Below are positions 37,443 through 47,420 of a stretch of DNA of 64,000 bases, piece after piece. Position numbers and translations under genes: made by a program. How positions within the stretch are numbered: position 1 is the stretch's first letter; every line of letters begins with the position of its first letter. Below the pieces are notes generated by a model that was given only the letters and a program-made list of their open reading frames with translations, was not told where the DNA came from and did no database searches. The stretch is from Amia ocellicauda (Eukaryota > Chordata > Actinopteri > Amiiformes > Amiidae): positions 10,999,001 to 11,063,000 of the forward strand of contig NC_089867.1 of NCBI RefSeq assembly GCF_036373705.1. Reading direction: 5' to 3'.

Positions 37443-38733
37443 ACAGACAACAATTGTTCAGAGTTTTTCCTTTATATGCCTTTTGTGTCATTTTGGAGGT
37501 ATACCATCATAATGGAAAATCACCCACCCACAATAGACTATAGAACATTTTAATTCCTTTAACAAAGACTATGACTTAAAAAAGACGCATGCTGCTCACT
37601 AAACAATTAGTCCTTTTGCCTTTTGCCCACAGAACAGATTTAATTTTTCATTATTCACCATAAAGCATAGATTTAGATCCTTGAATGAGGACGAACAACT
37701 AGACAAGAGTGTGGTTAGATGGAAGTGATTTTATTATTTATTTTATTTCCAGGAGGCTGTTTCATTGCCATGGTGAAAAAGGTGTTGAGTCACAGCAAAG
37801 ATTTAAGCAGACTTGTTGCAAGAGATCATTAAATATACATACATTTAAATATGGATAAAAAAAATTGTTGCAGCGTGTACATTCCTTTTATTCTGTCTCA
37901 GGAAAACAGTCAAACTGCATAAGAAACGTGCCCCTTTTATCTCACTGTCATGTGCTTTCATCACAAGCCTGGCAAACATGTAATTGATCTCGCATTTCTG
38001 ACGGGATGAGATAAACAACATGTGCTCATCAGATCTCAGAAGGCCGCTTGATGATCAAACGGAATGCAAGTGAAAATATCTGAAAAAGATGGGGTGGAAA
38101 AGAGGAAGGTACGGCACGTGAATTTTGATGAGGCTTCTGAAAAGAATCACACCAGCTGAAGTCAAGCAGGCTTGGAATGATCTCCAAAACAGAAAATCTC
38201 ACTAGAATAGAAGTAGAAGCCACCTTTTAAAACCCCTTCTACCCTGGCGAGTGGATCTGCTGCCCCCTGGTGCCACAAAGGAGCAACCAAACTAATGTGC
38301 GGCATTTCTGTTTGCTTAATTAATATGTATCTTTGGTAGTGCACCCATTGCTAGACGAACATCATCTCCTATGGTATTTTGTTTAAGTTTTCCATCTGTG
38401 ATCATTAAATGGTTTGCTGTCAGGCTAACATGTTATTTTGCTCCTTTATTTAACAGGAAAATGGGAAAATCACTCAAAGCCATTTTATAATAGTGTCATT
38501 ATAAAATAAACCTATGGATTATTGTTACTAAGTGGAAGCATTAGAGGCCCATAGACGTTAGTCACTTGTAGATTAAACAAATGTAGATAATTTTTTCATT
38601 CCAAGATAACCTGTATTACCGACAGTGTTGATTTTGCCCATTATAATTACAGAGAGTAGTTGCAGATATAAACACGGAACGCTGAGATTTAGAGATTAAA
38701 CTTGTTTTTTTCATAGTCAAGAACAGAAAATCC

Positions 38734-38739
38734 TTTATT
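38734..38739 (-). terminator. METTL6: Candidate METTL6 poly(A) signal
   Basis: AATAAA on the minus strand about 145 bases after the METTL6 stop codon. It is the first canonical hexamer downstream and is followed by ordinary AT-rich DNA. Confidence 0.45.
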
Positions 38740-38883
38740 TAAAATGGAAATCCTAACACCCACAGGAGGACGTGGTCAGCTGAGATTTTGGCATGACCGG
38801 CATCAATAACTGCTGAAAGGATTCATGCAGAAATGAGGTCATTCCTTTTGCTAGCAGCACCCGGATCGGTAACAGATCCTCTC

Positions 38884-41800
38884 TCAGTCTGGCTTCTTAA
38901 ATTTACTCTGGAGAAATACCCTTGGAACACAGAGTCCCTCTTTCTTGTTGACAGTCTCTCGGAGGACATATTCATTGATCGAGGTTTCAAAGCCGGCTGT
39001 GACGAACAGATCTGCCAGCAATTCTGCATGATGATTAAATCAAAGACAGGGGGAAAAAATTGTTAAAATCTATTTCATATTAAACCCACAATGAGAAAAT
39101 AATCAGCACAGAATACTCCAATTCACAATATAACTGGGTTGTTTCTCTCTTACCTGCGTATCATATTGGACAATAACATCATCATAAGCATGTAGGGTAC
39201 TTGCCTTTAGAGAAGAAAAACGATCTGGTTCCATCTTGTCTGACGTAGAAATTCTCCCCAAGCTTGCTGCCGGATTTAAACCTGAGCATGGCGTGATCGT
39301 ACAGACCGTAGTCCCTGAACAAGACGATCCCCCCAGGTTTCAACACCTGTCCAAAATAATGTGAGAGTAAATATGTGGGCAGATTGGTGAAGACTCAATA
39401 TTGTTCAGCAGAGATTTATTACTGTTTAAAAACAGACTGAAAACTTTAAATTAGAAAGATTCCAGCTCACATTAGGGAACACCTCAAAGGCTGATGATGA
39501 GGATGATATACATATAGTGGGGGAAAAAAGTATTTGATCCCCTGCTGATTTTGTACGTTTGCCCACTGACAAAGAAATGATCAGTCTATAATTTTAATGG
39601 TAGGTGTATTTTAACAGTGAGAGACAGAATAACAACACAAAAATCCAGAAAAACGCATTTCAAAAAAGTTATAAATTGATTTGCATGTTAATGAGGGAAA
39701 TAAGTATTTGACCCCTTCGACTTAGTACTTGGTGGCAAAACCCTTGTTGGCAATCACAGAGGTCAGACGTTTCTTGTAGTTGGCCACCAGGTTTGCACAC
39801 ATCTCAGGAGGGATTTTGTCCCACTCCTCTTTGCAGATCCTCTCCAAGTCATTAAGGTTTCGAGGCTGACGTTTGGCAACTCGAACCTTCAGCTCCCTGC
39901 ACAGATTTTCTATGGGATTAAGGTCTGGAGACTGGCTAGGCCACTCCAGGACCTTAATGTGCTTCTTCTTGAGCCACTCCTTTGTTGCCTTGGCTGTGTG
40001 TTTTGGGTCATTGTCATGCTGGAATACCCATCCACGACCCATTTTCAATGCCCTGGCTGAGGGAAGGAGGTTCTCACCCAAGATTTGACGGTACATGGCC
40101 CCGTCCATCATCCCTTTGATGCGGTGCAGTTGTCCTGTCCCCTTAGCAGAAAAACACCCCCAAAGCATAATGTTTCCACCTCCATGTTTGACGGTGGGGA
40201 TGGTGTTCTTGGGGTCATTCCTCCTCCTCCAAACACGGCGAGTTGAGTTGATGCCAAAGAGCTCGATTTTGGTCTCATCTGACCACAACACTTTCACCCA
40301 GTTCTCCTCTGAATCATTCAGATGTTCATTGGCAAACTTCAGACGGGCCTGTACATGTGCTTTCTTGAGCAGGGGGACCTTGCAGGCGCTGCAGGATTTC
40401 AGTCCTTCATGGCGTAGTGTGTTACCAATTGTTTTCTTGGTGACTATGATCCCAGCTGCCTTGAGATCATTAACAAGATCCTCCCGTGTAGTTCTGGGCA
40501 GATTCCTCACCGTTCTCATGATCATTGAAACTCCACGAGGTGAGATCTTGCATGGAGCCCCAGACCGAGGGAGACTGACAGTTATTTTCCGTTTCTTCCA
40601 TTTGTGAATAATCGCACCAACTGTTGTCACCTTCTCACCAAGCTGCTTGGCAATGGTCTTGTAGCCCATTCCAGCCTTGTGTAGGTCTACAATCTTGTCC
40701 CTGACATCCTTGTACAGCTCTTTGGTCTTGGCCATGGTGGAGAGTTTGGAATCTGATTGATTGATTGCTTCTGTGGACAGGTGTCTTTTATACAGGTAAC
40801 GAGCTGAGATTAGGAGCACTCCCTTTAAGAGAGCGCTCCTAATCTCAGCTCGTTACCTGTATAAAAGACACCTGGGAGCCAGAAATCTTGCTGATTGATA
40901 GGGGATCAAATATTTATTTCCCTCATTAACATGCAAATCAATTTATAACATTTTTGAAATGCGTTTTTCTGGATTTTTTTGTTGTTATTCTGTCTCTCAC
41001 TGTTAAAATACACCTACCATTAAAATTATAGACTGGTCATTTCTTTGTCAGTGGGCAAACGTACAAAATCAGCAGGGGATCAAATACTTTTTTCCCTCAC
41101 TGTATAAATGCAACAAACAAGCAGACAAACAAATAAATAAAACATTGACTTACTTTGTAGAGGTTTTCTATTGCCAGGTGCATTTTGTCTGGGTGAATGG
41201 CAGACAGCACAAATATAAGAGTGGCAACATTCACGCTCTGAGACGGGACACTCTTCAGCAGGTCGTCTCTGGTCAGGTCACACTGGAATGCCTCACATCT
41301 ATCGGCACAATACAAGGGGTTTTGCTGTATTAAAATAAGGACAGCAAACGCATGATTTAAAAATAATACATAACATCATTATTTTCACACCCAGAAATAA
41401 AATAATTCCACATAATAATATAGTCAACTTCCTCAAGAGGCAAATTGTAAATAACCTTTGTAAAATGTTGCCTTAACAGTCATACATAAAGATTATAGTA
41501 TATTACATGCATAGAGCAGACTAATTCACATTACTATAAATCTTTAACAATACAGATCACTACAATTATTTTAGAATACTTATACTAAAACAGTTCCATA
41601 GATTATATTTGATTGTTTAAAACAGTGCCTACCATTTGTTGAGACGTGAAATGTTTCCCCCAAATACAAACCTACAGTCTTGTTTATTCGATCTGTAAAT
41701 TTCTATGTTTTTTTGATATACCTTCACAAAGAGACTCGTGTGACACCATACTATTCTAGGCTGTTATCTAACCAGATCTTGATTTATAGCTCATGTGTAC

Positions 41801-42556
41801 CCAGTTTGCTTTACAGTTTATATTCTTAATTAAGTGTCAAGGTTATCCCAACTATTGGGGGATAGCATATATAAACATGCTAGAAATAAAGCACATCTTC
41901 TACAAACTGGTTAATGGAAGGTTTGTTTCGTTCTTTGCCAACACACTTACTTTCACAAACTCTACTGCCCTTGGTGAAAAGTCACAGGCGTAGACGAAGA
42001 TATTGAGATCTTCTTCCAACAGAGGGAAGACACAGTTTCCAACTCCACAGCCAGCTTCTAACAGGATAAGCTTCTGAGTATCAAACTGAAACAAAAATAT
42101 GAACAATGTACAGCATTCTTTGTGTCCGTTCAGTGGTTTCTTAATTTCAAGGACAATCAGTGGTGAGGGAGTAGAGAGGGGTGCACCAAGTCTTTTAAAT
42201 TATACGCCGTGACGTCATCGCGTTACCTTTCTGCACGCTTTCAGCTCCTCAAACTCTCTTGTGGTCCAGTGTCGGTCTTTAAAAAAGTTTGTGCTGTTTC
42301 TTTTATAGAACAAGTCCCAGTTTCTCTGAGCGTCCTTCTCCAGCTTTTGTTGCTTGAAGTCTGGCACCGTGGTTTGATCTCTTTCCAGTTTCTCCATTTC
42401 CTCGGGGGACAGACTTCTGGCCGTGTGTCCGGGTCTCTGCTGGGGGGGCGCGGAGCTGGAGAGGGTGTCAGTCAAGGGGCACGGAGACTCGGCTGCATGT
42501 TCAGGTTTTGGACGGTAAGCGTCTTCATAATCGGCGGATTCTTTAGTTTGAGCCAT
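38884..42556 (-). CDS. METTL6: METTL6, tRNA-Ser N3-methylcytidine-32 methyltransferase, five coding exons
   Basis: Coding exons (minus): 42227-42556, 41951-42085, 41154-41324, 39205-39346, 38884-39023. They give 918 nt, 305 residues (human 284; the excess is a divergent N-terminus). The protein is a class I SAM-dependent methyltransferase. Motif I is [12 protein letters not shown] at about 119-130, the acidic motif II residue is in YACDFSPRA at about 145, FQCDLT is at about 171, and [13 protein letters not shown] follows. The family motif [19 protein letters not shown] lies before motif I. The family methylates C32 of tRNA-Ser together with seryl-tRNA synthetase. I chose the ATG at 42556 because its context (AAAATGG) is strong; ATG 42565 is a weaker in-frame alternative. 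A non-coding first exon probably ends at 42790 (GCGCAT, then GTAAGT). The last intron uses a GC donor. Intron 4 is filled by a Tc1 element. The gene diverges from EAF1. Confidence 0.94.
39515..39716 (+). repeat. Tc1 left terminal inverted repeat (202 bp)
   Basis: Closely matches the reverse complement of 40901-41102. It contains the outer repeat motif at about 39519-39541 and the inner one at about 39694-39716, the expected two transposase binding sites per end. Confidence 0.9.
39722..40735 (-). CDS. Tc1-family transposase, uninterrupted frame
   Basis: The frame has 337 residues, the usual Tc1 length, starting at [11 protein letters not shown] (ATG 40733-40735, context GCCATGG on the minus strand reads well). 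An upstream in-frame extension to 40819 is probably not used, because it runs through the palindromic leader. The N-terminal paired-like helix-turn-helix (about 1-110) is followed by a linker with [11 protein letters not shown]. The DDE domain has D153 ([12 protein letters not shown]), D241 ([10 protein letters not shown]) and E276 ([10 protein letters not shown]), spacing DD34E. The frame has no stop or frameshift. Compared with Sleeping Beauty-type proteins it lacks about three residues between VWRRRN and DPKNTIP, and it has Cys at 279 where Trp usually follows IENL. So the frame is open, but activity is doubtful. Confidence 0.93.
   Translation of the reverse strand: MAKTKELYKDVRDKIVDLHKAGMGYKTIAKQLGEKVTTVGAIIHKWKKRKITVSLPRSGAPCKISPRGVSMIMRTVRNLPRTTREDLVNDLKAAGIIVTKKTIGNTLRHEGLKSCSACKVPLLKKAHVQARLKFANEHLNDSEENWVKVLWSDETKIELFGINSTRRVWRRRNDPKNTIPTVKHGGGNIMLWGCFSAKGTGQLHRIKGMMDGAMYRQILGENLLPSARALKMGRGWVFQHDNDPKHTAKATKEWLKKKHIKVLEWPSQSPDLNPIENLCRELKVRVAKRQPRNLNDLERICKEEWDKIPPEMCANLVANYKKRLTSVIANKGFATKY
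40778..40874. repeat. 97-bp near-perfect palindrome in the Tc1 leader
   Basis: Arms of 40 bases at 40778-40817 and 40835-40874 are exact reverse complements (outer ends CAGGTGTC and GACACCTG). They continue with few mismatches into a small centre. It lies between the transposase start and the right inverted repeat, and could fold into a long hairpin. Confidence 0.9.
40901..41102 (-). repeat. Tc1 right terminal inverted repeat (202 bp)
   Basis: Partner of 39515-39716. It begins GGGGATCAAATATTTATTTC and ends CCCTCACTG next to the target TA. Confidence 0.9.
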
Positions 42557-42790
42557 TTTTAACATCGGGTTATAATAATCATCTACACCTGAAAGAAGAC
42601 GAAGTTTTATCAAGTTTTTTTTTTTTTAAGTGTTATCAAACCAAAAAAGGAAACGAATCTATCTATGATGCAGATCAACAATAAAACGGATGACATATTC
42701 AACCATTGCATACATAAAAAATGAATAAACACATGTGTTCTTCTTAAATAATAGAAACAAACTCGTAAACAATACAATGACGGACTTACA

Positions 42791-43397
42791 TGCGCTTAGC
42801 AGACGAGTCTGAAATGGAGTAACAACAGCAGCAGGTCAATTCGCTTGCGGTTTTCGACGCATAGGTGTTTTGTTCAATATCTATATGACGACAGTTTCAA
42901 CAATTGATTTTTAACATGAAAATGTTGGAGAATACATGTTGAAATATTTACCCGGAAGCCGTCGACCCGTCGAATTATTTTATCCGTAGTACTAACACAA
43001 CAATAAACGCGGAAGTTCCTCTAATGTCAAGATAAATTATATTAACTAATGTAAACTCGTACATGTATTTCCAGATCCATACATTAAAATAAAAAGTACT
43101 TGTATTAGATGTATATATCTGTATTATTACTCAAAGTATTTTAATTTACTGGCAAAATATTACAATTAAATGTAAGGTTGCGTAGAGAGTTTAGTGAAGC
43201 CATGTTGTGCTCATCGGCTCTATTTCGGTGACGTACAAGAAACCGGAAGGGGAGTGTTTGCACTCAGTTGGGCCTGTTTTGAAATTGGAAATATTAGGTT
43301 ATTTTTATGCGATTGCGAAGGAAATCATTGTAGATAAATGTTTTTTGTTTTATTACTATTTTTTAATTAATGTGAATCGTCCATTAAAATCGGAAAT
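42791..43397. promoter_or_regulatory. Shared bidirectional promoter region of METTL6 and EAF1
   Basis: Roughly 600 bases separate the METTL6 exon 1 donor from the EAF1 start codon, so both transcription starts must lie here. ETS-type sites are at 42952-42958 (CCGGAAG), 43009-43016 (GCGGAAGT) and 43243-43249 (CCGGAAG). A CRE-like TGACGTAC is at 43229-43236. No convincing TATA box was seen at a usable place. Such ETS-rich, TATA-less layouts are typical of divergent housekeeping pairs. A full palindromic TGACGTCA lies nearby at 42210-42217, just inside METTL6 intron 2. Confidence 0.65.
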
Positions 43398-46300
43398 ATG
43401 AATGGGAGTTCCAACCCGCTGTTAGATAAAGAGGAGCATGTTTTGAAGCTTGGGGAGAGCTTTGAAAAGCGTCCAAAATCATCATTTCATACCATCAGAT
43501 GTAAGTGATACAGTTGCTACCCTAAGAAGCACCTGGTATTACATGTTGCAAAGACGCAAAATTAAACTATTAAGTGACTACCTTCGTTCATATTCGTTAA
43601 TTTATTTGTCTAGTTTGGAAACTGGTGGATATTATGATGTTAATGGTATTGTGTGTTACGTGTGGATTCAGTGGCTGCTGTACAGTTAGGACTATGATGC
43701 ACTGCTTGGAGAGATGTTTACAAACTAACATATTTAATCTTTCAGCATTTGAACAGTCGTATTTTATAATATACATAATGAAATAAATACCAATTTGTAT
43801 ATATTCTGTGTATCATTCAGTGAACACTGAACTGAACACAGTATATAATATGAAATGTTCAATAGAAACGATAACTTCTCTTATGTGTGATTTAATTATT
43901 TTTTTTGCACACAAATAACTTAATTAAAATGAAAACTTTACGTATTTTACTTTATTTTAAGTTTTCACTGTCAGGGTTCAATAAAACCCCATATTTTAGG
44001 CAACTTCAAGTTTAAAATAAAATGTAGTTATAGCCCTCTTGTGTAAAAATATTGTCTTTAATTTGTGGTGCAGATGATTTTAAACCAGCGTCCATCGACA
44101 CATCATGTGAGGGTGAACTCCAAGTGGGAAAAGGAGATGAAGTCACAATCACGTTACCTCATATTCCGGTAGGACGTGTATCATTAATGAGCTCTAATGT
44201 CTGAGATGCAAAATACTTGTTTATAACTGGTGTTTTGTTTGTAAACAATGAAAGCTAATAACTACATGTGATTTTTTTTGTAAGGGCTCCACACCCCCCA
44301 TGACAGTGTTCAAAGGTAACAAAAGACCATATCAGAAGGATTGTGTGCTCATCATTAACCATGACACTGGAGAGTTTATGCTGGAGAAGCTCAGCAGCAG
44401 TATACAAGTGAAAAAAACCAGGTAAGAATGGATGCTTTGTTGTATCTAGTAAGGAAATTGTCTAATATTGACAGTGACAAATAACTATATATTTCATAAA
44501 CTACAGAAAAAAATCCATGTAAAACCACTTACTACCTTTCCTTACCTACAATATACTCTGCTTGAATGTTGTGTCCATTCGGTTTGTGTGTCTGACCTCG
44601 CATGCTGTTGCTTTCAGAGCTGAAGGCAGCAGTAAAATCCAGGCGCGAATAGAGCAGCAGTCAGTCCGGGCCACTCAGCCTCCCTCGCAGTTCAGAGCCC
44701 CAACCAAGCCTGGTGCCGGAGCCAAGACCTCTCCCTCCAAGGACAACCCATCCCCTGAGCCCCAACTGGATGACATTAAGAGAGGTGGGTGCCTTATCCA
44801 ATGGGGCCTATTTGGTCATTAACTCTGCCTTCTACAGATTCAGTGAGAAAAGCATAAAAGAGTAACAAACTTCATGAACCCTCCAGTCAGGCTTTCGCTC
44901 TAGTCAAGGTTGTCAATGACTTGCTGATGTCTTCTGATTCTGGGGCCCTTTATATCTTGGTCCCACTTGACCTTAGAGCTGCTTTTGATACTGTGAACCA
45001 CCATATCCTCCTTGCTTGGTTGAAAAACATCCTCCTAGGCTGAGGAACACACTTTCTATTGCAATCTGTAATTCGGAGTCTTTATCTGTTTTTAAATCTC
45101 GCCTTAAAACACATTTCTTTTAAATGGCATTTTTATGATCTCCCATTGTTTTGTGATTATCTCATTGTTTACTGTTTCATGACTGTTTTATTGGTATTGT
45201 TTTATGATTGTCTTACTGTTAATTGGTTTGCTTTCTCCTTTGTAAAGTGCTTTGTAATATTCAGTTAGGAAAGGCGCTATATAAAATAAAGATTTATTAT
45301 TATTATTCGGAGTTATTTATGGTACCTTTAGATCAGGCATCTCGCTGTGCATCTTTTTATTGCTTTAGAATTTCACAGTTAATCCTAATTAATTGCTGTA
45401 TTGCACCCACTGTAAACAAACCTTCTGGCCAGCGTTGACAATGCAGCCGCGAGCAAGCGAGTGAGAGGGTGTTATTTTCTTGCTGTCAGAGCTGCGTGCG
45501 GAGGTGGAGATCATTGAGCAGATGAGCAGCAGCAGTGGCAGCAGCTCGTCGGACTCGGGCAGCTCCTCGGCCAGCGAAGACGACAGCTCCAGCAGTGAGG
45601 GCGAGCAGGAGGCCGCCCACCCCTCCCCCACATCTCACCAGCAGCACAGCGCCAGGAACCCGGCCTCCAACGGCACCGGGCGAGCGCAGGGCAGCAACCA
45701 GCTCATGAGCACGCTGAGTGAGTATTGCTGCCATCTTCGATCTGTGATTAGATTTCAGTTGCATATATTCCACCCCCTCCCTCAAAATGTCCCAATTCTT
45801 TATTTTGTGTGATAAAATTACATAACCAGACAGGAAAACATTCAGAGATTTAGAGGCTTTTGGGACTTTTCCTCTGTAAAGGTGGATTTTTATATAAAAT
45901 GTTCACATACACCCTATTGATGTCTACGTAGTATCGTGGTGTACTGAGAAAATCTACTCCAAAAAGAGGACATTCACTACAGGTGCATACATCATTAGTG
46001 CTGTCTAAAAAAAAAGTAATGGTGTGTGGAGGATTACATGTACCTTTACAGATGATGGACTGTTGTTTTAATGTCGTTCAGCTTTTTCTCAAATCAGCTG
46101 ATTTTGCTTATGGATAAAGGCAGAGATTCACATTCTACATGGTGGCAAAAAAAAGGCAGATCACTACAAAAAATCCACACCTTTTATTCATGTGGAAAAG
46201 GACACAACAAATGCATTGGTGAAGATTAGGTCCTGTCCTTTAGAGATAAGCTGAGGCAAAGATGAGCTGTTTTGTTGTGCCATTAATTTCCCTGTGGGCC

Positions 46301-46941
46301 TGATCTCATTACAAGCCTCACAGTCGGGCATAGCGCAGGAGTGCAGCTGCATCGTTAAAAGTGCTCAGCTTATTTTACTCTCGAATACAAAAAGGACAAG
46401 AATTTAATTAAAGTGACATTCTGTTTAAATGTTGGATAACGAAATGCCAGTCAGTGGCACTCCTTTGTTCACCCAACAATTATAGCTTTGAGTCCTGACC
46501 TTTGGCCTTCAGATGGGAGGTTTGGCACAGATTTGGCTGGCACTCTTCCATCTTACATATTAGCTCTGCTGTCTGCTCAGTGGGCTTCCAGTACAAACAA
46601 ACCAAAAAAATTGGGAAGGCCTAACATTTACATATTTTATGGAGGATAAGAGTGCGTTTCCCTCTCCTTAATGTATTTTAAGAAACAAAATCCAAATGGT
46701 TTCTTCTAGCCGGCAAAGGGAGTTCGCTGGACTCGCATCGAAGATTAAAACTGGCCCGAAAGGCACTTGGTTTATGTCCGAATTAGACCTCTCCATGTCA
46801 AGGTTTAGTGGGATTTCATTAAGGCTGAATAATAATAAACCCTAAAGCAAATACATTTTCTGCAATATATTGATTCTGTCCGTGTTGTCTTTAGGGAACG
46901 ACCTTCAGCTCAGCGAGTCTGGAAGTGACAGCGATGACTGA
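43398..46941 (+). CDS. EAF1: EAF1, ELL-associated factor 1, six coding exons
   Basis: Coding exons: 43398-43500, 44074-44168, 44285-44421, 44618-44784, 45490-45717, 46895-46941. They give 777 nt, 258 residues (human 268). All introns are GT-AG with consistent phases 1, 0, 2, 1, 1. Residues 1 to about 115 are the conserved EAF domain that binds ELL ([59 protein letters not shown]). A Pro-rich middle ends in [13 protein letters not shown]. The Ser/Asp/Glu-rich transactivation region follows, and the protein ends with [14 protein letters not shown]. The family stimulates RNA polymerase II elongation with ELL in super elongation complexes in the nucleus. EAF2 is less likely because of the near-identical EAF1 C-terminus. 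Intron 4 holds an L2-like remnant. Confidence 0.96.
44875..45308 (+). mobile_element. Internally deleted L2-like LINE remnant in EAF1 intron 4
   Basis: The first part translates to reverse-transcriptase motif text ([10 protein letters not shown], then [16 protein letters not shown]). At about 45042 it jumps directly to the C-terminal end typical of these proteins ([15 protein letters not shown] then stop). A short 3' UTR with TGTAAAGTGCTTTGTAATATT and GGCGCTATATAAA follows, then a TTATTATTATT tail, the L2-type ending. It is on the same strand as EAF1 and makes up most of the 705-bp intron. It is non-functional. Confidence 0.8.
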
Positions 46942-47345
46942 GCCCCTTTGCAGTGAATAGAGCCCTGAAGATGCATCACTATTGGCTCGTTTTATTGTGT
47001 TTTAATATCGCACAAAGCTGCCCATCTTTGAGGTGTTTTAGATTGTATTTTCTTAGCTGTATATTTTTTCTTTTTTTTACTTGAAGATGAAATCCTCTAA
47101 CATGAGCAAAGTTGGCTTGGAAAATATGAATATGCATACTCAAGGAGGTTTAGTGTCACCGGGTGTATCAACGATGTTATTATAACATACGGACAAATCA
47201 ACAATAATATGCTACTTGTTAAAACAAAAAAATATTCACAACTGTTCTCCTCTTACAGATCTAAAGGGATTGCTAAAAGCCAGTGTAGAAATACTATTGC
47301 ACTTTGTGTTTTATATCAGGGTCACCAGGATGAAGCTCTTTTTAA

Positions 47346-47348
<3 letters not shown>

Positions 47349-47418
<70 letters not shown>
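47349..47418. repeat. (AT)n microsatellite, 70 bp
   Basis: Thirty-five uninterrupted AT units, the longest in the window, about 400 bases past the EAF1 stop and so probably inside its 3' UTR. Confidence 0.95.

Positions 47419-47420
<2 letters not shown>

Larger units (their letters stand above)
32746..38733. other. Intergenic spacer between SH3BP5 and METTL6
   Basis: AT-rich DNA with no confident gene. It contains a (GA)n tract, a LINE scrap followed by a (TA)n array, an unassigned 99-codon frame at 36901-37200 and a coding-like minus-strand remnant at 37313-37442. The remaining sequence shows only short chance frames. Confidence 0.5.
39515..41102 (-). mobile_element. Full-length Tc1/mariner transposon in METTL6 intron 4
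   Basis: This is a 1,588-bp element flanked by TA on both sides (39513-39514 and 41103-41104), the Tc1 target duplication. It has terminal inverted repeats of about 202 bp each, at 39515-39716 and 40901-41102. Each repeat carries an outer and an inner directly repeated transposase-site-like motif (outer AAAAAAGTATTTGATCCCC, inner AAATAAGTATTTGACCCC), the IR/DR layout of Sleeping Beauty-type elements. The outermost base differs between ends (T at left, complement of G at right). A transposase frame lies inside on the minus strand, the same orientation as METTL6. The right end lies 51 bases from the exon 4 boundary and the left end about 168 bases from exon 5. Confidence 0.95.

Noticed and set aside
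39873-40607. Two long plus-strand frames (71 and 170 codons) inside the Tc1 element
   Set aside because: They are antisense shadows of the transposase on the minus strand, which has the catalytic motifs and full family length.
40736-40819. 28-residue upstream extension of the transposase frame
   Set aside because: It runs into the palindromic leader; known Tc1 transposases start at the MAKTKEL-like residue, which has good start context.
45389-45785. Two minus-strand frames over EAF1 exon 5
   Set aside because: Shadows of the Ser-rich EAF1 exon.
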